This document shows, in pieces, positions 28,201 through 43,200 of a stretch of DNA of 64,000 bases. Location of the stretch: positions 70,290,926-70,354,925 of the forward strand of contig CM049309.1 of NCBI GenBank assembly GCA_026874595.1. Direction: 5' to 3'. A model generated the notes under the pieces. It searched no databases, was not told the origin of the DNA, and saw only the letters and a program-made list of their open reading frames with translations. The DNA is from Sipunculus nudus (Eukaryota > Annelida > Sipuncula > Golfingiida > Sipunculidae). Positions within the stretch are counted from its first letter, which is position 1. Each line of letters starts with the position of its first letter. A program made the position numbers and the translations under genes.

Positions 28201-31200
28201 AGAATTGAATGGAAGGTAAAGAATCAATAATTTGAATCTTTGGAATAATTCTAGAAAAGATTACATTTTGCATCATATGCACATTTTTATAAAAATAGAG
28301 GATAAGCAGGGGCTTTATGACTGCCAGCATTAATAGTGTCTGCAAACTTTTTTTCTGAATATTATGGAATATGAAAATGGAGCACTACTAACCTTGCCAA
28401 CATCATCATCATCTTTACCATCACCTGTCTGCACCTTAATATGATAAGGTATCACTGAAAAAAAAAGACATTTGGTGCTTGTTTATAGATCATGTCCCAT
28501 TATATATTTTAAATATTAATCAAGATATACTAGAATAGGAAATATACCATATCACATACAACATAACAAGGCCTCTTCTTGTGCAACAGAAAATCCCACA
28601 GCAAACAACACTGCATGCTGAATTGTATATAACATAAAATATAAGACAGTAGACAGATGGTCATTCACACAGGTTTAACTGGAAAGTAAAGGAACGCCAA
28701 AGCACATTTTAAGATGTTAACAGTATATCTACAATATTTCTTTAACGGATGACAGACATTATTAATGGTATTTAAAAGGACTCCCATAGTCCTTATTAGT
28801 TACTGTGTTGACTAATATGTAGTTCCTATTACAAGGTGCCTGTCATATTACTGAGTCAGGACTCCTCTCAGGATTAAGTGACCCTACCTGGCAGGACATT
28901 TTGGTTTTCTTTGACAACTGGCAGTTCTTTCAAGATATCACCATCTACCTCACCCACCCAGCGACTGAAATCAAACTCCAGCTGCTCCTTGGTGTGTACA
29001 TCTTGTAGCAGCACCTGCAAATTGATGATAAGTGTTTATTCTAATAAGATATTTGGCCTGTTTTTATCCCAGAAAAACATTATTGATAAAATACTGATAT
29101 TTTTCTGACAATAATGTCCTGACACAACGTTGTCTTTCTGAGGTCAACAAAAAACTTCATTTTTGAGTTGCCCTAATTTGCCTTGATTTATCTTGATACA
29201 TACTAACAACCTATGTTTTTCAGACACAGATAAAATAATTTTAAAATTATTTTATTTATCAGATCGAATCTTATTTGATGCATCGATAATTACATCAATT
29301 TTGTCACAGCCATCCTAAATTACATCCATTATTATCAGAGCCATAAACATTTACATCAATTCTCCTTCAGAGCCATTGATAATTACATGAATTATATGAA
29401 CTACACAATTTAAATTACAAGATAATTACATGAATTCTTGTCAAAGCCATCAACATTTACATAAAGTCTTGTCAGAGCCAAAAAAAATTACATCAATTCT
29501 TGTCAGGACCATTGATAATTAGCTCTGCCATCAACAGTTATATTACTTCTTGTCAGGGCCATCAACCATTATACTGATCCTCTTCCACTGATCTCTACCA
29601 ATGTATGAATATACTGCACTAGGTATAGCTTACCTGTTTGACTGTCCACACAGAAGTCTTCTCAACCTCAGATCCACAGGACACACGGATCTTGAAAACT
29701 TCACCAATTAAGCCAAGTCTTACCTAAGATACACAGAAAATACATGGTTCATATATAAAAGTATCTCTTACAATCTGATATTTGGTTACAGATTTGCACA
29801 AAACAATTAGTTCAAGTATTAACATCTATTTGCCTATTTTCTAAACATTTCTGATATATTGTTATTTCCTATATTTTTACTGTCTTTTACCTTTATTTAT
29901 ATCTGAAACTGACTCCCCAATATATCAAATATTCTTATTTGCTTTCTTAAAATTCTGTATTCACAGAAATGAGAAAAGCATTCTGCCTGTATCACTGGTT
30001 ACAAAATACCAGTTTAGTTACATTTCTTAGCTGAACATAGTGGTCAAACTAAACTAGCCAATGAACATGATGTAAAACTTACATCAAATTCATCAATTTT
30101 TCCCTGAGAGAACATATCATCCTCCCTGTTGTTGAGCTCTATAGGTCCTGCCACACCTTTGGTTCCGTACACGGCTACAGTCACTGGTCCTCCTTGCTTT
30201 GGGAAGTTGTCTGAGTCTGTCAGCGGTGATGCTGATGTTATCCAGCACTTCCAGTCTCCCTCTGATGGAGGATAAAAAATTAAGATAAAATTAAGAAAGC
30301 CATACATACTACTACTACATCAGGTTATTTTAATTTCATTTGAATATGCTGAACTTCAAAATTTTATATTGCTGTCAGTAATATTTTAACTTAAACATAT
30401 TTATCACCCTTCTAGAGAAACGTGTAGCATCTCTCGGAATTATTAAGTTCTGCACAAATAGTGTCTTCAATAATTAGCCTGATTTTTTAAGGAAAAAGTA
30501 CACATCATTCAAACTTTAAACAAGTGACCCATGGGTCATGACGCTCAACTGACTGGGAAGAGATTCGCAAAAGGAAATTTTATCATCTGAAAGGTAGTAT
30601 ATTCCCATTCAACTGAAGCATCAAACAGATTAACCAACAGGCCAAGATTGTGTCTGTATTTATATATCTCAAAAATAGAGAAAAAATGCGTAAACTTAAA
30701 AAAAAATACAGGTGGCTCCACCAGTCTGCAGAAACTAATAAAAACACTTAATGGTCAATATCCATGCAAAGAATCATAGTGATCTCTGCATTAGTTGTTC
30801 AGATACTTCAGCTTTTGTATCAAATTTTCCATTATTCTGAGGGATACTTTGGAGTCCTATAGCTTGAAGGATATGGGTAACAGAGACCTAATTTCAGGTT
30901 TACACAGACACTTTTCATGGGCCTCCTTGCAACACAAGAATGAAGATTCTAGGTCCAGTTGTCACAATTTGTGCCCTGTTAACAGATGACAGCATCCTTA
31001 AAGGTCTCACAAATAGAGAAAAAAATTCGTAAAAAATCGAAAAATACAGGTGGCGCCACCAGTCTGCAGAAACTATTGTAACATCTCATGATCAATATGC
31101 ATGCCAAAAATCATGACCATCAGTGATGTAGTCAATGAAATATTGAAGTGTTTGTATGAAATTTTTGACTATTCTGGGGGGTACTTTGGGGCCCCATAGC

Positions 31201-34200
31201 TCAAAGGATATGGGTAACAGAGACCTAATTTCTGGTTTCCATGGAGACTTTTCATAGGTCTCTCTCTGTGTCAAGAATGAAGATTCTAGGTCCAGTCTAT
31301 ACGATTTGCGCCCTGTTAACAGATGTTCACATTTTTTAAGGTCTCAAAAATAGAGAAAAAAATTTGTAAAAAATCGAAAAATACAGGTGCCGCCACCAGT
31401 CTGCAGGAACTGATGGAACATCTCATGATTAATATGTATGCCAAAAATCATGACCATCAGTGATGTAGTTAATGAGATATTGAAGTTTTTGTATGAAATT
31501 TTTGACTATTCTGGGGGGTACTTTAGGGCCCCATAGCTCAAAGGATATGGGTAACAGAGACCTAATTTCTGGTTTCCAAGGAGATTTTTAATCGACCTCT
31601 CAGAATATCAAGTTACAAAATTCTAGGTCCAGCGGTTACGATTTGTGCCTAGTTAAGGGACGGACGGACAGACAGACAGACAAACAGACGGACGACGGAC
31701 AAAGAGTGATCGCTATAGCTCAGCATGACTGAAAGTCAGCTGAGCTAAAAAGCCTAAAAAATTATAAAATGCCTTTTATTTAAAAAGGAAATAAACTTTT
31801 TCAAATCAATAAACATCAGCAAAGATTATGAAATCTATAAGATTTCCTGGGGAAAAAATCTACAACATAATTAAGATGAAATCTCACACAGTGAAATAAA
31901 TATTGTCACCATAATAAAGATGATCTAGATTATTCACGTTAAAAGCTTACTCAAAACTATATACTTTTATAGTTAACAGCAACAAGTGGCCCATGGGCCA
32001 TGATGATCAGCTGAATTCAAGGAATGTTGAACAATGAGTGAAATGACTGTCAGTGTGCAAAATCATGAATTTTGTCAGTTGTCCTTAGAAATGGGTTACA
32101 GTAGGCTTTTGGATAGATGACCACTGAAGGTCTCACATATAGAAAAAAATGCGTAAAAATTTGAAAAAATACAGGTAGTACCAGTCTGCATGAACTAATG
32201 AAACACTCCATGATCAATATATATCCAAAGAACATGGCTATTCAGGCATTAGTTTTCCAGATACTGGAGGTTTTGTATCAAACTTTAATTATTCTTGGGG
32301 GTACTTCCTAGCCCTATAGCTAGGAGAATATGGGTAACAAGGACCTAATTTCAGGTTTCCAACGAGGATTCTTATTAGTCTCCCTGGATTTCAAGTAAGA
32401 ATATTCCAGATCCAGTGGTTAGGATTTGTGCCCTGTTAACAGATAACAGCTTCTTTGAAGGTCTTAAAAATAGAAAAAAAAAATCGTAAAAATTGAAAAA
32501 AATACAGGTGGTGCCACAAGTTTGTGGGAACTGATGGAACACTACATGATCAATAATCATGCACAGAATCAATGTGATCAATGCACAAGTTGTTCAGATA
32601 CTGGAGCTTTTGAATCAAATTTTTAATTATTCTGAGGGGTACTTACAAGCCCTATAGCTCTAAGGATATGGGTAACAGAGACCTAATTTGAGATTTCAAT
32701 AGAGACTTTTCATGGTCCTCCCTTAATGTCAAGATAGAAGATTCCAGGTCCAGCCGTTACAATTTGTGCCCTGTTAACAGATGACAGTTTCTTTAATGGG
32801 ATCAAAAATAGAGAAAAAAATCATAAAAATTAGAAAAAATACAGATGGCGCCACTAGTTTGTAGGATCTGATGGAACACTCCATGATCAATAATCATGCA
32901 AAGAATCATGGTGATCAATGCAGTAGTTATTCAGATACTTATGAGCTTTTGTATAAAAAATTTGATTATTCTGGGGGGTACTTACAAGACCCATAGCTCG
33001 GAGAATATGGGTAACAGAGACCTAATTTCAGGTTTCCAAGGAGATTTTTCATGGACCTCCCTGGATGTCATGTGAGAAGATTCCAGGTCCAGCGGTTACG
33101 ATTTGTGCCCTGTTAACGGACAGGTGGACGACCGGAAGGCCAGACAGACAACAGACAAAGAGTGATAGCTATAGCTCAGATGACTTTCAGTCAGCTGAGC
33201 TAAAAATGATCCTTGTACTCATTTGTCTCAAATAAGGCTGTTTTGTTAGTAATTAATGGTATTCCCTGCAGTTACTCACTTGATTCAATCTTTGGTTTTT
33301 GAGCCTCTGCCTCGTCAGGGAGAGTGAGGGGTACCTCAGCAAACGGATAGACCCAGCATTCTAGTCTCCTGTCATTACATCCAGTGTCTAGCCACCTAGT
33401 GACAAAATAAACAAAATTACAGGTTAGGTATGAATCTAAAATGCATAACAGGTACAGAATCACATGTATTAGAAAACCTCAATTTAAACTTACAATGCTT
33501 AAAAATGTATATGAACATACAATATCAGACCAAAGTTCTATTTCAGTTTTTTCACTCTCCATATTTACTCAGAAATGCCAAATTTTCTCAAAATTTCCTA
33601 TCTGTGTGTAGTAGCAATATTACAATTTATGTAACTGCTGGCTTCAAATATAAAGTTCATCTGTTATATAATAATCATGCTGAATTATCTTTTTCTGTCA
33701 CTTGTGCATGTGATGGTGTCAATACTCTTTCTTGAACTGGTGTATATTGTTGATTACCACCCAGTGGTGATTATAGTATGGCAAAGTTAACTTAAACAGC
33801 TATTTGAAGAAATCATGGAATGTTTACATAAAGACTAATGGTCTGGTGCCAATTGTATTTACTACAAGAAACAAACTGAACTCTACCTGTTACAGGGGAA
33901 CAGGATTTCATAGCTGGATTCTTCACCAGGTTGTAACGTGACTTTGTGGCAGTACCAGCCTCTTCCCCGGCCAACAGCATCGTGACCAATCAGAATTCTT
34001 TTCACCGTACCCACCTCAAGGGCAGGAATCTCAAACACATCAGTCTACAACAATACAAGGCACACTTGTAAAACCTCTGGTGTGATACAATAAGGCCTGT
34101 TGACTGACCAGCTTTATTAGGTAGGCTCTTAAACATCTATGAAAGTTAATCAACAAAAAAATATTACTTTGACTGGCAAAATCATTATTCAAAATTTGTT

Positions 34201-37200
34201 CAAAATTTAATAGATGTTATTTGTGTGGACCAATAAATAAGAGAGTAAAATAGTTGTCAAAATATTGTTATCATAATAGAGGCAATCTGTGTATTTTGTA
34301 TTTTTTATCATTATTTTTTAAACTATTTCGTAAATTTCAAATTTGTTACATAAATACTATTAATGAAATAGAACTTTCATTTACTGTTTTTTTTAAATTT
34401 ATATCAAATCTAGCTGGTGCTGCACACAATCTAGTTAATGCAAGAATTAAGTATGTGAAAAGGAACAGAACTGTGATAACTTTTGCTACTTCTGTCATAC
34501 AGGATAAAACAGTTTCTTCTGATATGTTACTCAGTCACTCAATAATACACACCTGCCCCCTTTGGAACTTGTGTTCACTGATGAGCGAGCGGACCAGGGA
34601 TCTCTTGCCTGTGTCACCCCACTCACCGTCCAGCACACAGTACATGTTACCCTCAGTCTCTGCTCTGGGAACATCTCCAGTGGTAAGAGACAGAAGATAT
34701 TTGGTCTCTGAAGAAATAAAATAACAACATAAGCAGTCAATACTGACTAATAGAAGAATAACATAAGCATCATTTCCTTATATTAATACTGAAAACAACA
34801 TATATCATAAAGGAACCATAAAAAGATATCTGAAAAGTTGCCTGGTGGTTTGGGGGTTGGACATCAAGGCAGCAGGTTGTTCCCCTGTGCAAGTGCCTAA
34901 CAGTGTAAATATTACAATCTCATTAGTGTTTAAATGATTGAACTATGAGTTATGACTTTTGGATTATTCCTATCTCAGTACATACACAAGTGGCTCATGG
35001 GCCATGACGCTCAGCTAAATTCAAGGAACCTTGAACAATGAGTAAAATGAATTCCAGTGTGCTCAAAATCATGCATTTTGCCAAAAGTCCTAAAAATATG
35101 TTACAGCAAGGAGTTTATAGGACAGAAGTAACAAGTCCCAGTGGCCCAGGCCAGCCCCTACACTCAATTGCAATTAGCACATGATAACCCCATAAACCCA
35201 ATAGTGCGCCCATTGTGTAGAGGTGTCACACACGGCACTTGCACTGCCATTGATCCTGCTCGCATGTCCCATATAACTGACGGTCGCCACGACAGGCATT
35301 GCTAGCCAGAGCAATAAATCCAGTTGCTGAGCGGTAAATTCCTGGAGTTACATCGACTTAAAATATGTATGCGCAGACAGGTTGTGTTATTTAGAATTAT
35401 GCGCAAGAAATATATTCAGGTGGAGCAAGTGTCATCGTCAATTTTTGCTGTCATATACGACGCATCACTAGTAAGAAAATTTTTAGTTTCTTCCAATAAA
35501 TGCATAATCCTCCTTAGTTCAAATCAATTGGCACACTGTTCACTGATACTGATCATTCATGAGTTTTAACAATCCTTAGATGCTGACATTATAGAGCACT
35601 CATGAGCGGAATTAAAGTGGTTAGTAGTGGTGGTGTCATTTCAGGTGCTTGACAAGCGACTGTTCTGGCGTCTTTGACAATGAAGCAGTCTCATGCAGGG
35701 ATATCCACATTGTTTGTAGGAAACTATTATATGCTTAAGTTGAAAATTCGATACTTATAAGTCAATTGCCAATTGTTTAATTTACGTTGTGGGAAAATTA
35801 GCCTAATTTTACCTAATTTTAGAAGTTTCTAGGTCCAGAGGTTACTATTTGTGCCTTGTTAATGGACGACCAAATGGCCGGCCAGCCAGACAAACAGACA
35901 ACGGACAAAGAGTGATCGCTAAAGCTGAGATGACTTTCAGTCAGCTGAGCTAAAAACCTGATAAAAGAAGGCTTATTAATAACATATTTTTCTCATGATA
36001 TGGTTAGCTTCATCACCATTTAATGAACAGTGAAATCATCTATCCTTAAAAATGACATATCCTTAAAGCAAGGACCCCTAGGTTACAGCACTCAGCTGTC
36101 TCTAAAGATTAAATAATTTTAGCATATGGAAAAGAGAACATGTTCAGTACAATGTTTATACAGTTCTATAAATATCCAGGGAAGGAGCTCCTTATGTTTG
36201 GCAATATTGTCTAGGTTGCATATGAATTCTATCTTTCTCTTAGTTCTCACTTAACCACACAATGCCAAAAAACATCTGACTTTACATGAAAGATGGAGAG
36301 CCTCTTACACCATAAAAAATCATAGGGAGATAATGCAAAAGATTTTTTAGAACTGAATACATATGAAAATGAAGCATTAATGACAAAACTGATATATTAT
36401 GTGTGCAGTAAAGGTCTTAGTAATGATGATGATTGTGACAGTGAAAGTTATGCAGATTTCAGAGAAAGATAAATTTCAATAAAACACTACATCATCAAAA
36501 AAAGCATATTATGAAAAGAAATAAATATCAATATAGATTTAAGACTAGCAACTGATTTGCTCATACCTGGTAATGGTGCGAGGTCAGGCCTGATGGCAGC
36601 CAGCTCCACCAGCCCCTGGGGGTTTTCTTCTGTGACCTTCAGCCAGCCAGGGTGAGAGAAGTGGAACTCCTGACCAGTCACAGTGTCCTTCATCTTGAGC
36701 TGAATAATAATAAATCAGTATCTGATTGATAAAGGTGCCTATTCCAATATCACATATCTATTAAATAAAGATAATCCCTTGATCCTTTAATAAAAATGTG
36801 GATCCAAACACACACAGGTTGTCCCTTTTGTTTATACTCGTGTGTTTATAACATGTTGGGAGCCCACTAAAATAATCTAAACAGCAAGTCTGATGAACCA
36901 GAGTTTTGTAAAAGGTGTTTTGTAAGTAGTGACCTTTCAGCTTGTGCACATATGCAATCAACCACCTTTGGGTGCATAATTTTTCTGTTTATCAACATTG
37001 GCACAATTACCATGTTTGATAACAGCATATGCAAGCTACCATACTGACATTATAAGAACTTTTTTTAATAGGAATTACGTATAGTTCATTTAGAAACCTC
37101 ATGAACTAAGAAAAAGAGTCACAATGTGACTGGGAAATAAAACTGAAGTTTCTTTTTTTTTTAGCAAATTATGAGTTTCAGGTAAAAAAAAATAAAATAG

Positions 37201-40200
37201 AGACATTTTCTGCACAAACTCACATAAAATATGCAGTCACTTTATCAGGTCCCGTTGGTGGTCATAATTCTGAGGTTTTATGGTATTTCCTTGTTGCTAT
37301 TAATAAATGTTACTTTAAAGTTCTGTATGTGACTTCTTCACCCGCAATAGTACTTTTCTCATTTTTACAAATGTAAGATTCACAAATAAACCCACTCAAA
37401 GGCCTGGCCAAACTGCACAGTACTGTGTGATGCTGCACAGGGCTGCAAATATTATACTTGACTACTGACCATTTTTGAGGGGCTGCAAAGCAAAGAAACT
37501 CTTTTCAGCTTTCTTTAGCAGCACTGCACAGTGAAATATTTGGTATGGACAGTCCAATGTATTTGAATGTTCTCAACATTTTTTGCAGCTCAGCTTTAAG
37601 TGTGGCCGGGCTTTACTTACCTTGTTAAGGTTCCATGCTGCTCCAGTCTGTCCCTGGATGGTAACACGAATCTTGTACACTTCACCTATGTCCCCGACGT
37701 TTATCTGCATTTGACATGTCAATAGTTTAGAAGAACACGAAAGATAAGTCATAACAATTATCTGTCTACACAAAATTGCCCTTTTGCAGTTGGATTTACA
37801 TTAACAAGGGACCTATGGGTCATGGCACTCAGCTGTTATATAAGATAAAAAAATACGATTTTGAAATGAGGCACATGCTGGTTTTGTGTGGAAATAAATA
37901 TAAGCTGTATTATGAGTTGTTAGTGTTAAGCTTATGTATGATTTTGATAGTTTCTTTGGAGACAGGGAAGAGATTGATTTTATTTATTTTATTAACAAAT
38001 GGAGTGCCACTGTCATACAGATTTTGACTTGGCCATATAACTGATAAGCAGCACATATAAGATAAAGAGTTTAACTATTTATTAAAATTTAATAACAAAT
38101 ATTGTGCCAAATATAATTTTTATTAAAAATAATAGGAGAATCATAGATTTTTTAAATAAAATATAACTGAAATGATTATTAAAATAATATTATAGAATAT
38201 ATTCATGAATGCATTCATGAATACATTTTGAAAGTATTTGCACTGGTATTCAAATACTTTCATTTTTACCTGAATTCCCATTCTTATGCAAGAAATTTTA
38301 TAATGGAGTACATATTCATATTCATATTCATACACGTTTGCCAAGTATTCGCACCATGTCTGGTATTTATTCAGTTTTAGCCAAACAATGATGTTGAGAA
38401 TCCAGAATATAAACAAAGGACCTATGGGTCACGACAACCAGCTTTAGTTTGAAATTTTTGCAAATGCAAAATATGAAAAATATTCTATTGTAATGTTTTT
38501 TATTTATATAAGCATATGAGAAGCTAAGAGGAAAGGGCCCTTCTATTTGGTTATAGTAAAGTTCTCAATATATGATTGCAAACTAATACTCTGACAAGAC
38601 TGTCATGAAGAAAAACATTAAAAGTTTTGAGATACTGTGATGCATATGAAAAAATTTGCAGATGGACAGGCAAGTGGACAGAATGGACTAATACCTTCAT
38701 TTCACTTTCAAGGGAATAACGCATTTAAGTTTATATATAACAACATGGCATCTACAAAATTATTTCTTGAATCCCTATTAAAACGTTTTGCACATTGGAG
38801 TTTTCAGTACATGCTAATTTTATTCACCGAAATAAAATAAAAGATTCAGTACATTTGATAAAATAAAAACATCTTTTCAAATAAAGTATACACACTGTTG
38901 GTTGAATGAGGGACAAACAATATCATTTTTAATTACTGGAATTAATAGTCAATTTCACACCTGGTGAAGTTTTACTCTTCTGAAGTAAAGCATTACTTAT
39001 CTGATGAACATCCACACTTTCATAGCAATACATCACTTTGTGGACACAATTAAATGTGCACTTTAATCATTGTAACCCTGGTGGTACAATACAAAATCTA
39101 AAATGTAGCATGTCCAAGAATAAAATAAAATACAGAAAATTATAACATTCATCTAGTTTATGCACCAGCTGGGGGGGGGGGGGGGGTGAGTGCAGGGCAG
39201 AGGGGAAGCCTGCTAGTAGTGGCCAAGCTGGGCCAAGGCAAGCTGCCTGGGGTGGGTTACATAATGCAAGTGAAGGCTGTACTACTGGGTGGGCCAGATG
39301 TAAACAACACTTGACATGGTGTATGAAAACTTGAATAAAAGCTACTCTTTTCAAACAATTTCTTTGAAATTTCAGATTTTAAAAGATTAAATCCTTATGT
39401 ATATATGCTGTGAAAATAAAATCAACAGTACTTACAGGGAAAAAACGTGCAACTGCCATATTTGGACAAAATTTAAGGTATTGATTTTTTACTTATGCTA
39501 ATAACTTGAACAATTTGCAAAAATCAGATCTAATTTTGGGTAAACAATTGAATCTTGATTAAATAAAGTTATATTCCTGAAAAAAAAGTCTCCAGCTTCA
39601 GCAATTCTCATGTTAAGAGAGCAAATATATTTCCTGATTTTTAAAAAATTGCATTATATTTGGGCCTATAACTTCAAAATAATACCCAAAACTGACCTAA
39701 TTTTTGGTATGTGCACAGAAAATGTATGGAAGAATATGAATACTAAATCTGATCAAAAACAGATCAGTGGTTTTGATAATAGGCAGCCTTGAAGTGTAAC
39801 AATGGCTTTTTTATGGAAAACGGAGGTTTTTCCTTAATATCTCGAAGGAACAAAGTTCTAATGACCCAATTTTTGGTATGGTAGGAGATTTTGGGGACAT
39901 CTAATGGTATGCAGAATTTTGGATTCATAGGTCCAACAGTTTTAAAATGTGCCCTGTTAACGGACGGACGGACAGCCGGACGGACGGACAACGGACAAAG
40001 GACCATGACTATAGCTCAGATGACTTATAGTCAGCTGAGCTAAAAATTGATCTCTCAGCCTTACCACCTACGAGATGATAGGTTAGGCAAAATACATTCA
40101 TAATACTTCCATTTATATTTCACTCTCTGTGTTAAACCACTATTTCTCTTCAAGTTTTCATTTTTTTTTTGCAAATTTTTCATGTAATTACAAACAAATC

Positions 40201-43200
40201 ACTACTTATTTTATTTTTATTATCAACAGACAGATTGTACAAATTTGTAGTTATTTTTTACTAAAGTAAAATTATCAAAACTGTCAAAGATTTAATTAAA
40301 CTAGTAATATTGAAGATATAAACAAATTGTGCACAAATCTTTTTATTTATAACAAACAAGCACCTAATTTTACTGCTGCAAAAGTAATATTATTCTTATT
40401 AATTTAAAATGCATAAAAAAAATCAATCTTTTAACACTCACTACAAAGTCATCAACGGTACCAGGCCTGAACAGTGGCACTGTCTGTCTTGCTCCAGGAC
40501 CGACTGGTTTCTTTTGTCTTGGCTTTGCTGGTCGCATCTCAAACTTTTCTTCATCTTCACCTTCTCTCTTCAGCAACTGAGGAGCGGATGTTCCCCTGGT
40601 ACCACAGACAGTAATGTAGACTTTACCGTCCAGACGAGGGGTGTCACCTTGAGGACCTGTTGTGGCCCATACCTTCCATTCTCCTCTTGATGGTTGACCT
40701 TTCTTGAATGTTGCTCCCAAGAAGTCCGGTGTAGGCCCTGATGGCACCACTCCTACAAATTCAGAACGTATACATATTTATGTCTCAAATTACTGCCTCT
40801 GCTAGGAGGATATGCATTCATCCCCGTTTGTATGTTTGTGTGTTGTTCAAATCACAGGTATACTGAAAAGTTATACTGAATACCATAAATGACAGGCAGA
40901 AAGGCTGACAACTTACCAGCACAAGGCAGGACCTTACAAGCTGGTTGTCTTGGCTGGTATTCTAACCACTCATTACATGGGAAGATGTACTCCAGTAAGC
41001 CATACTGACTGTCTCTCACCACTACCCTCTCTACCAACCAAGCATCATCTGTAAGTAATAAGAAACCATCAATAACTGACCCATATTAAAAAAGAACACT
41101 ACATGTTTAAAATGGATTATTTAATTGAAATATTTAATCTCTATCCAAACTTATGAGATTAATAGCTTAATTGGGTCACAACTGCAAATTCATCATAATA
41201 TTTTCTTAAAGTTTTTCTCCCCATGAAGAAACTTTACACTACAGTTGATATCCAAGTAAAGCTTTTAAGAAAAGGCCTACAAGTCCTTTCCACTACCCTC
41301 ATTAATTTTCAATTCTAACACTGAACTATCACCTCCCCATCATTTCCAAAGTGAAGAACCCTTTAGAATATTTGTAAAGTGGAGTTTCCAGTAATACTTC
41401 AGCTGAATGTCAGTGCTATTTAATTCCTCTGTATTAGCAAGATGTTCAAGCTGAAAAATTATACACTTCAAAATAATAATGACCAAGTCAAATATACCAC
41501 TAAGTAGAATGTTAATAATAAAAAAAACAGATGTCTACAATTGTTGTATTTTGGAATGTCAGAATGATTGAATGATAGAATGATGGGCATAGGTAAAACT
41601 ATATCCACCAGCCACCAGGCAGGAACACAAAAACTAACCTTTACTTTCTCCATCATGCTCCAGCGTGACCCTGTCAAGTCGGCCCAATGACACCGCCTCC
41701 ACCATGAACACATCCACCTGACCTGGCTGAAAGTCCAGGTTGTTAGTGCTGGATTCCGCTAAACCATGTCTGCCCGTGTCACCATACTCTCCATGCAGAG
41801 TTATGAAAACGTTGGCATCAGTGGTGGCCTCCTTTTGTTTGGCAGTGTGGACGGCGATGTAGTAACGGAGAACTGATCAGTAGGAAAATATGAATTATTA
41901 TTAATCTATAATTATTATGAGTATTATTGGGGTTATTGGCCAGGGGTGTAACATTATCTGCTTCAAGCTTATATTCCTGTCATGTAGGAAAAATCTCAGT
42001 TTCAAGTTTTCTTGAAGATATGCTTATACATAAATTGTTTCTCATGTAAATTCTAAAAATCATTTGAACTGGAAGTGATGGAGAAAATTTTCTACATACA
42101 GAATTTAATTTCTGTAGTGTTTAAACTGACAGCACATTGGGCCTGGCAACATGCATGCATTGGCCTGTGAGATTCAGGGTGTAAGCAAATATAACAACAC
42201 TAGGTATGGGGTGGTACTCACTGGACTGGTATCCATTTTGATGGTGATAGGAACATGGCTATGATAAAATACTCTTAATGTCATAACAGATCTCCAATGG
42301 TAAAAGTTGGAGCAAAATATGAGAAAGTGATAAATCCTGAAACTTATACTAAGTGATAAATCCCGAAGCTTATACAATAAACATCTACCTGGTAAGGGCG
42401 GATCATGGGGAGCAGCAATCTCTCGACATAGCTGGCAGTCATCTTCATCCTCTGCTAGCCAGCGATTCACAAAGAAACGAAGCTCTTGTTCTGTGTGCAA
42501 GTCTGTCATTATAATCTGTAAATAGTAAAACCAGTGCAACAACACGGGTTAAATACGAATACAATGATCAAGCATATGCTGAAAAACAGGAATGTTCTAC
42601 ACAATATTGCTTCTGCATAAGTAATATATGTTTGAATAAGTAGCACGGTTTGTTCAACAATGTCTTAACATGCTCATGAAAAGTTGCAGGTTTAATCCCC
42701 CATTAGTCCTCATGTATGTCCATTAGAGCTACTCTTATTCAAAATTAGCCAGCAACACTGAATCAACAAAAATCTCTTGGTTATTCACTCTGATCAATCA
42801 AGTGGGGTGGGGGGGGGGGGAACCCTAAATATTGACATACTGGTATTATTTGTCAGTCAGTACATCTTGGAACATGGTAACATGAACATAGAACATGGCT
42901 GAATTGAGATGCAGCTGCAGTTTTTCATAGTGAAGAACACAAGAGCAGCTAGGTGTAGACAGGTGGCACTGTATGTCCCACATCATATCACTGAGTCAGA
43001 CAAAGGGTGCACTCTGGCAATTAATTTAATGACCACAGCTAAAACAGATCCAATTACTATTGGTCTTTGTACCTGTTCTAAATGCCATGCTGGGAACGCA
43101 TTTTTGTTGTCATGTTCTACTCTGATCTTGAATATGTCACCTATATCACCAACATTGATCTGAAATGTTAAAAACATCAAAAGTCAAACGAAACTGAAAT

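Noticed and set aside
34254-34724. 156-codon plus-strand frame, the longest in the window
   Set aside because: Its second half is the antisense of exon 25 and its first half is AT-rich intron; nothing suggests a product.
36063-36098. Possible isolated R4 5' end (GCAAGGACCCCTAGGTTACAG region)
   Set aside because: Similar to the R4 start but too diverged, with no core or 3' end following.
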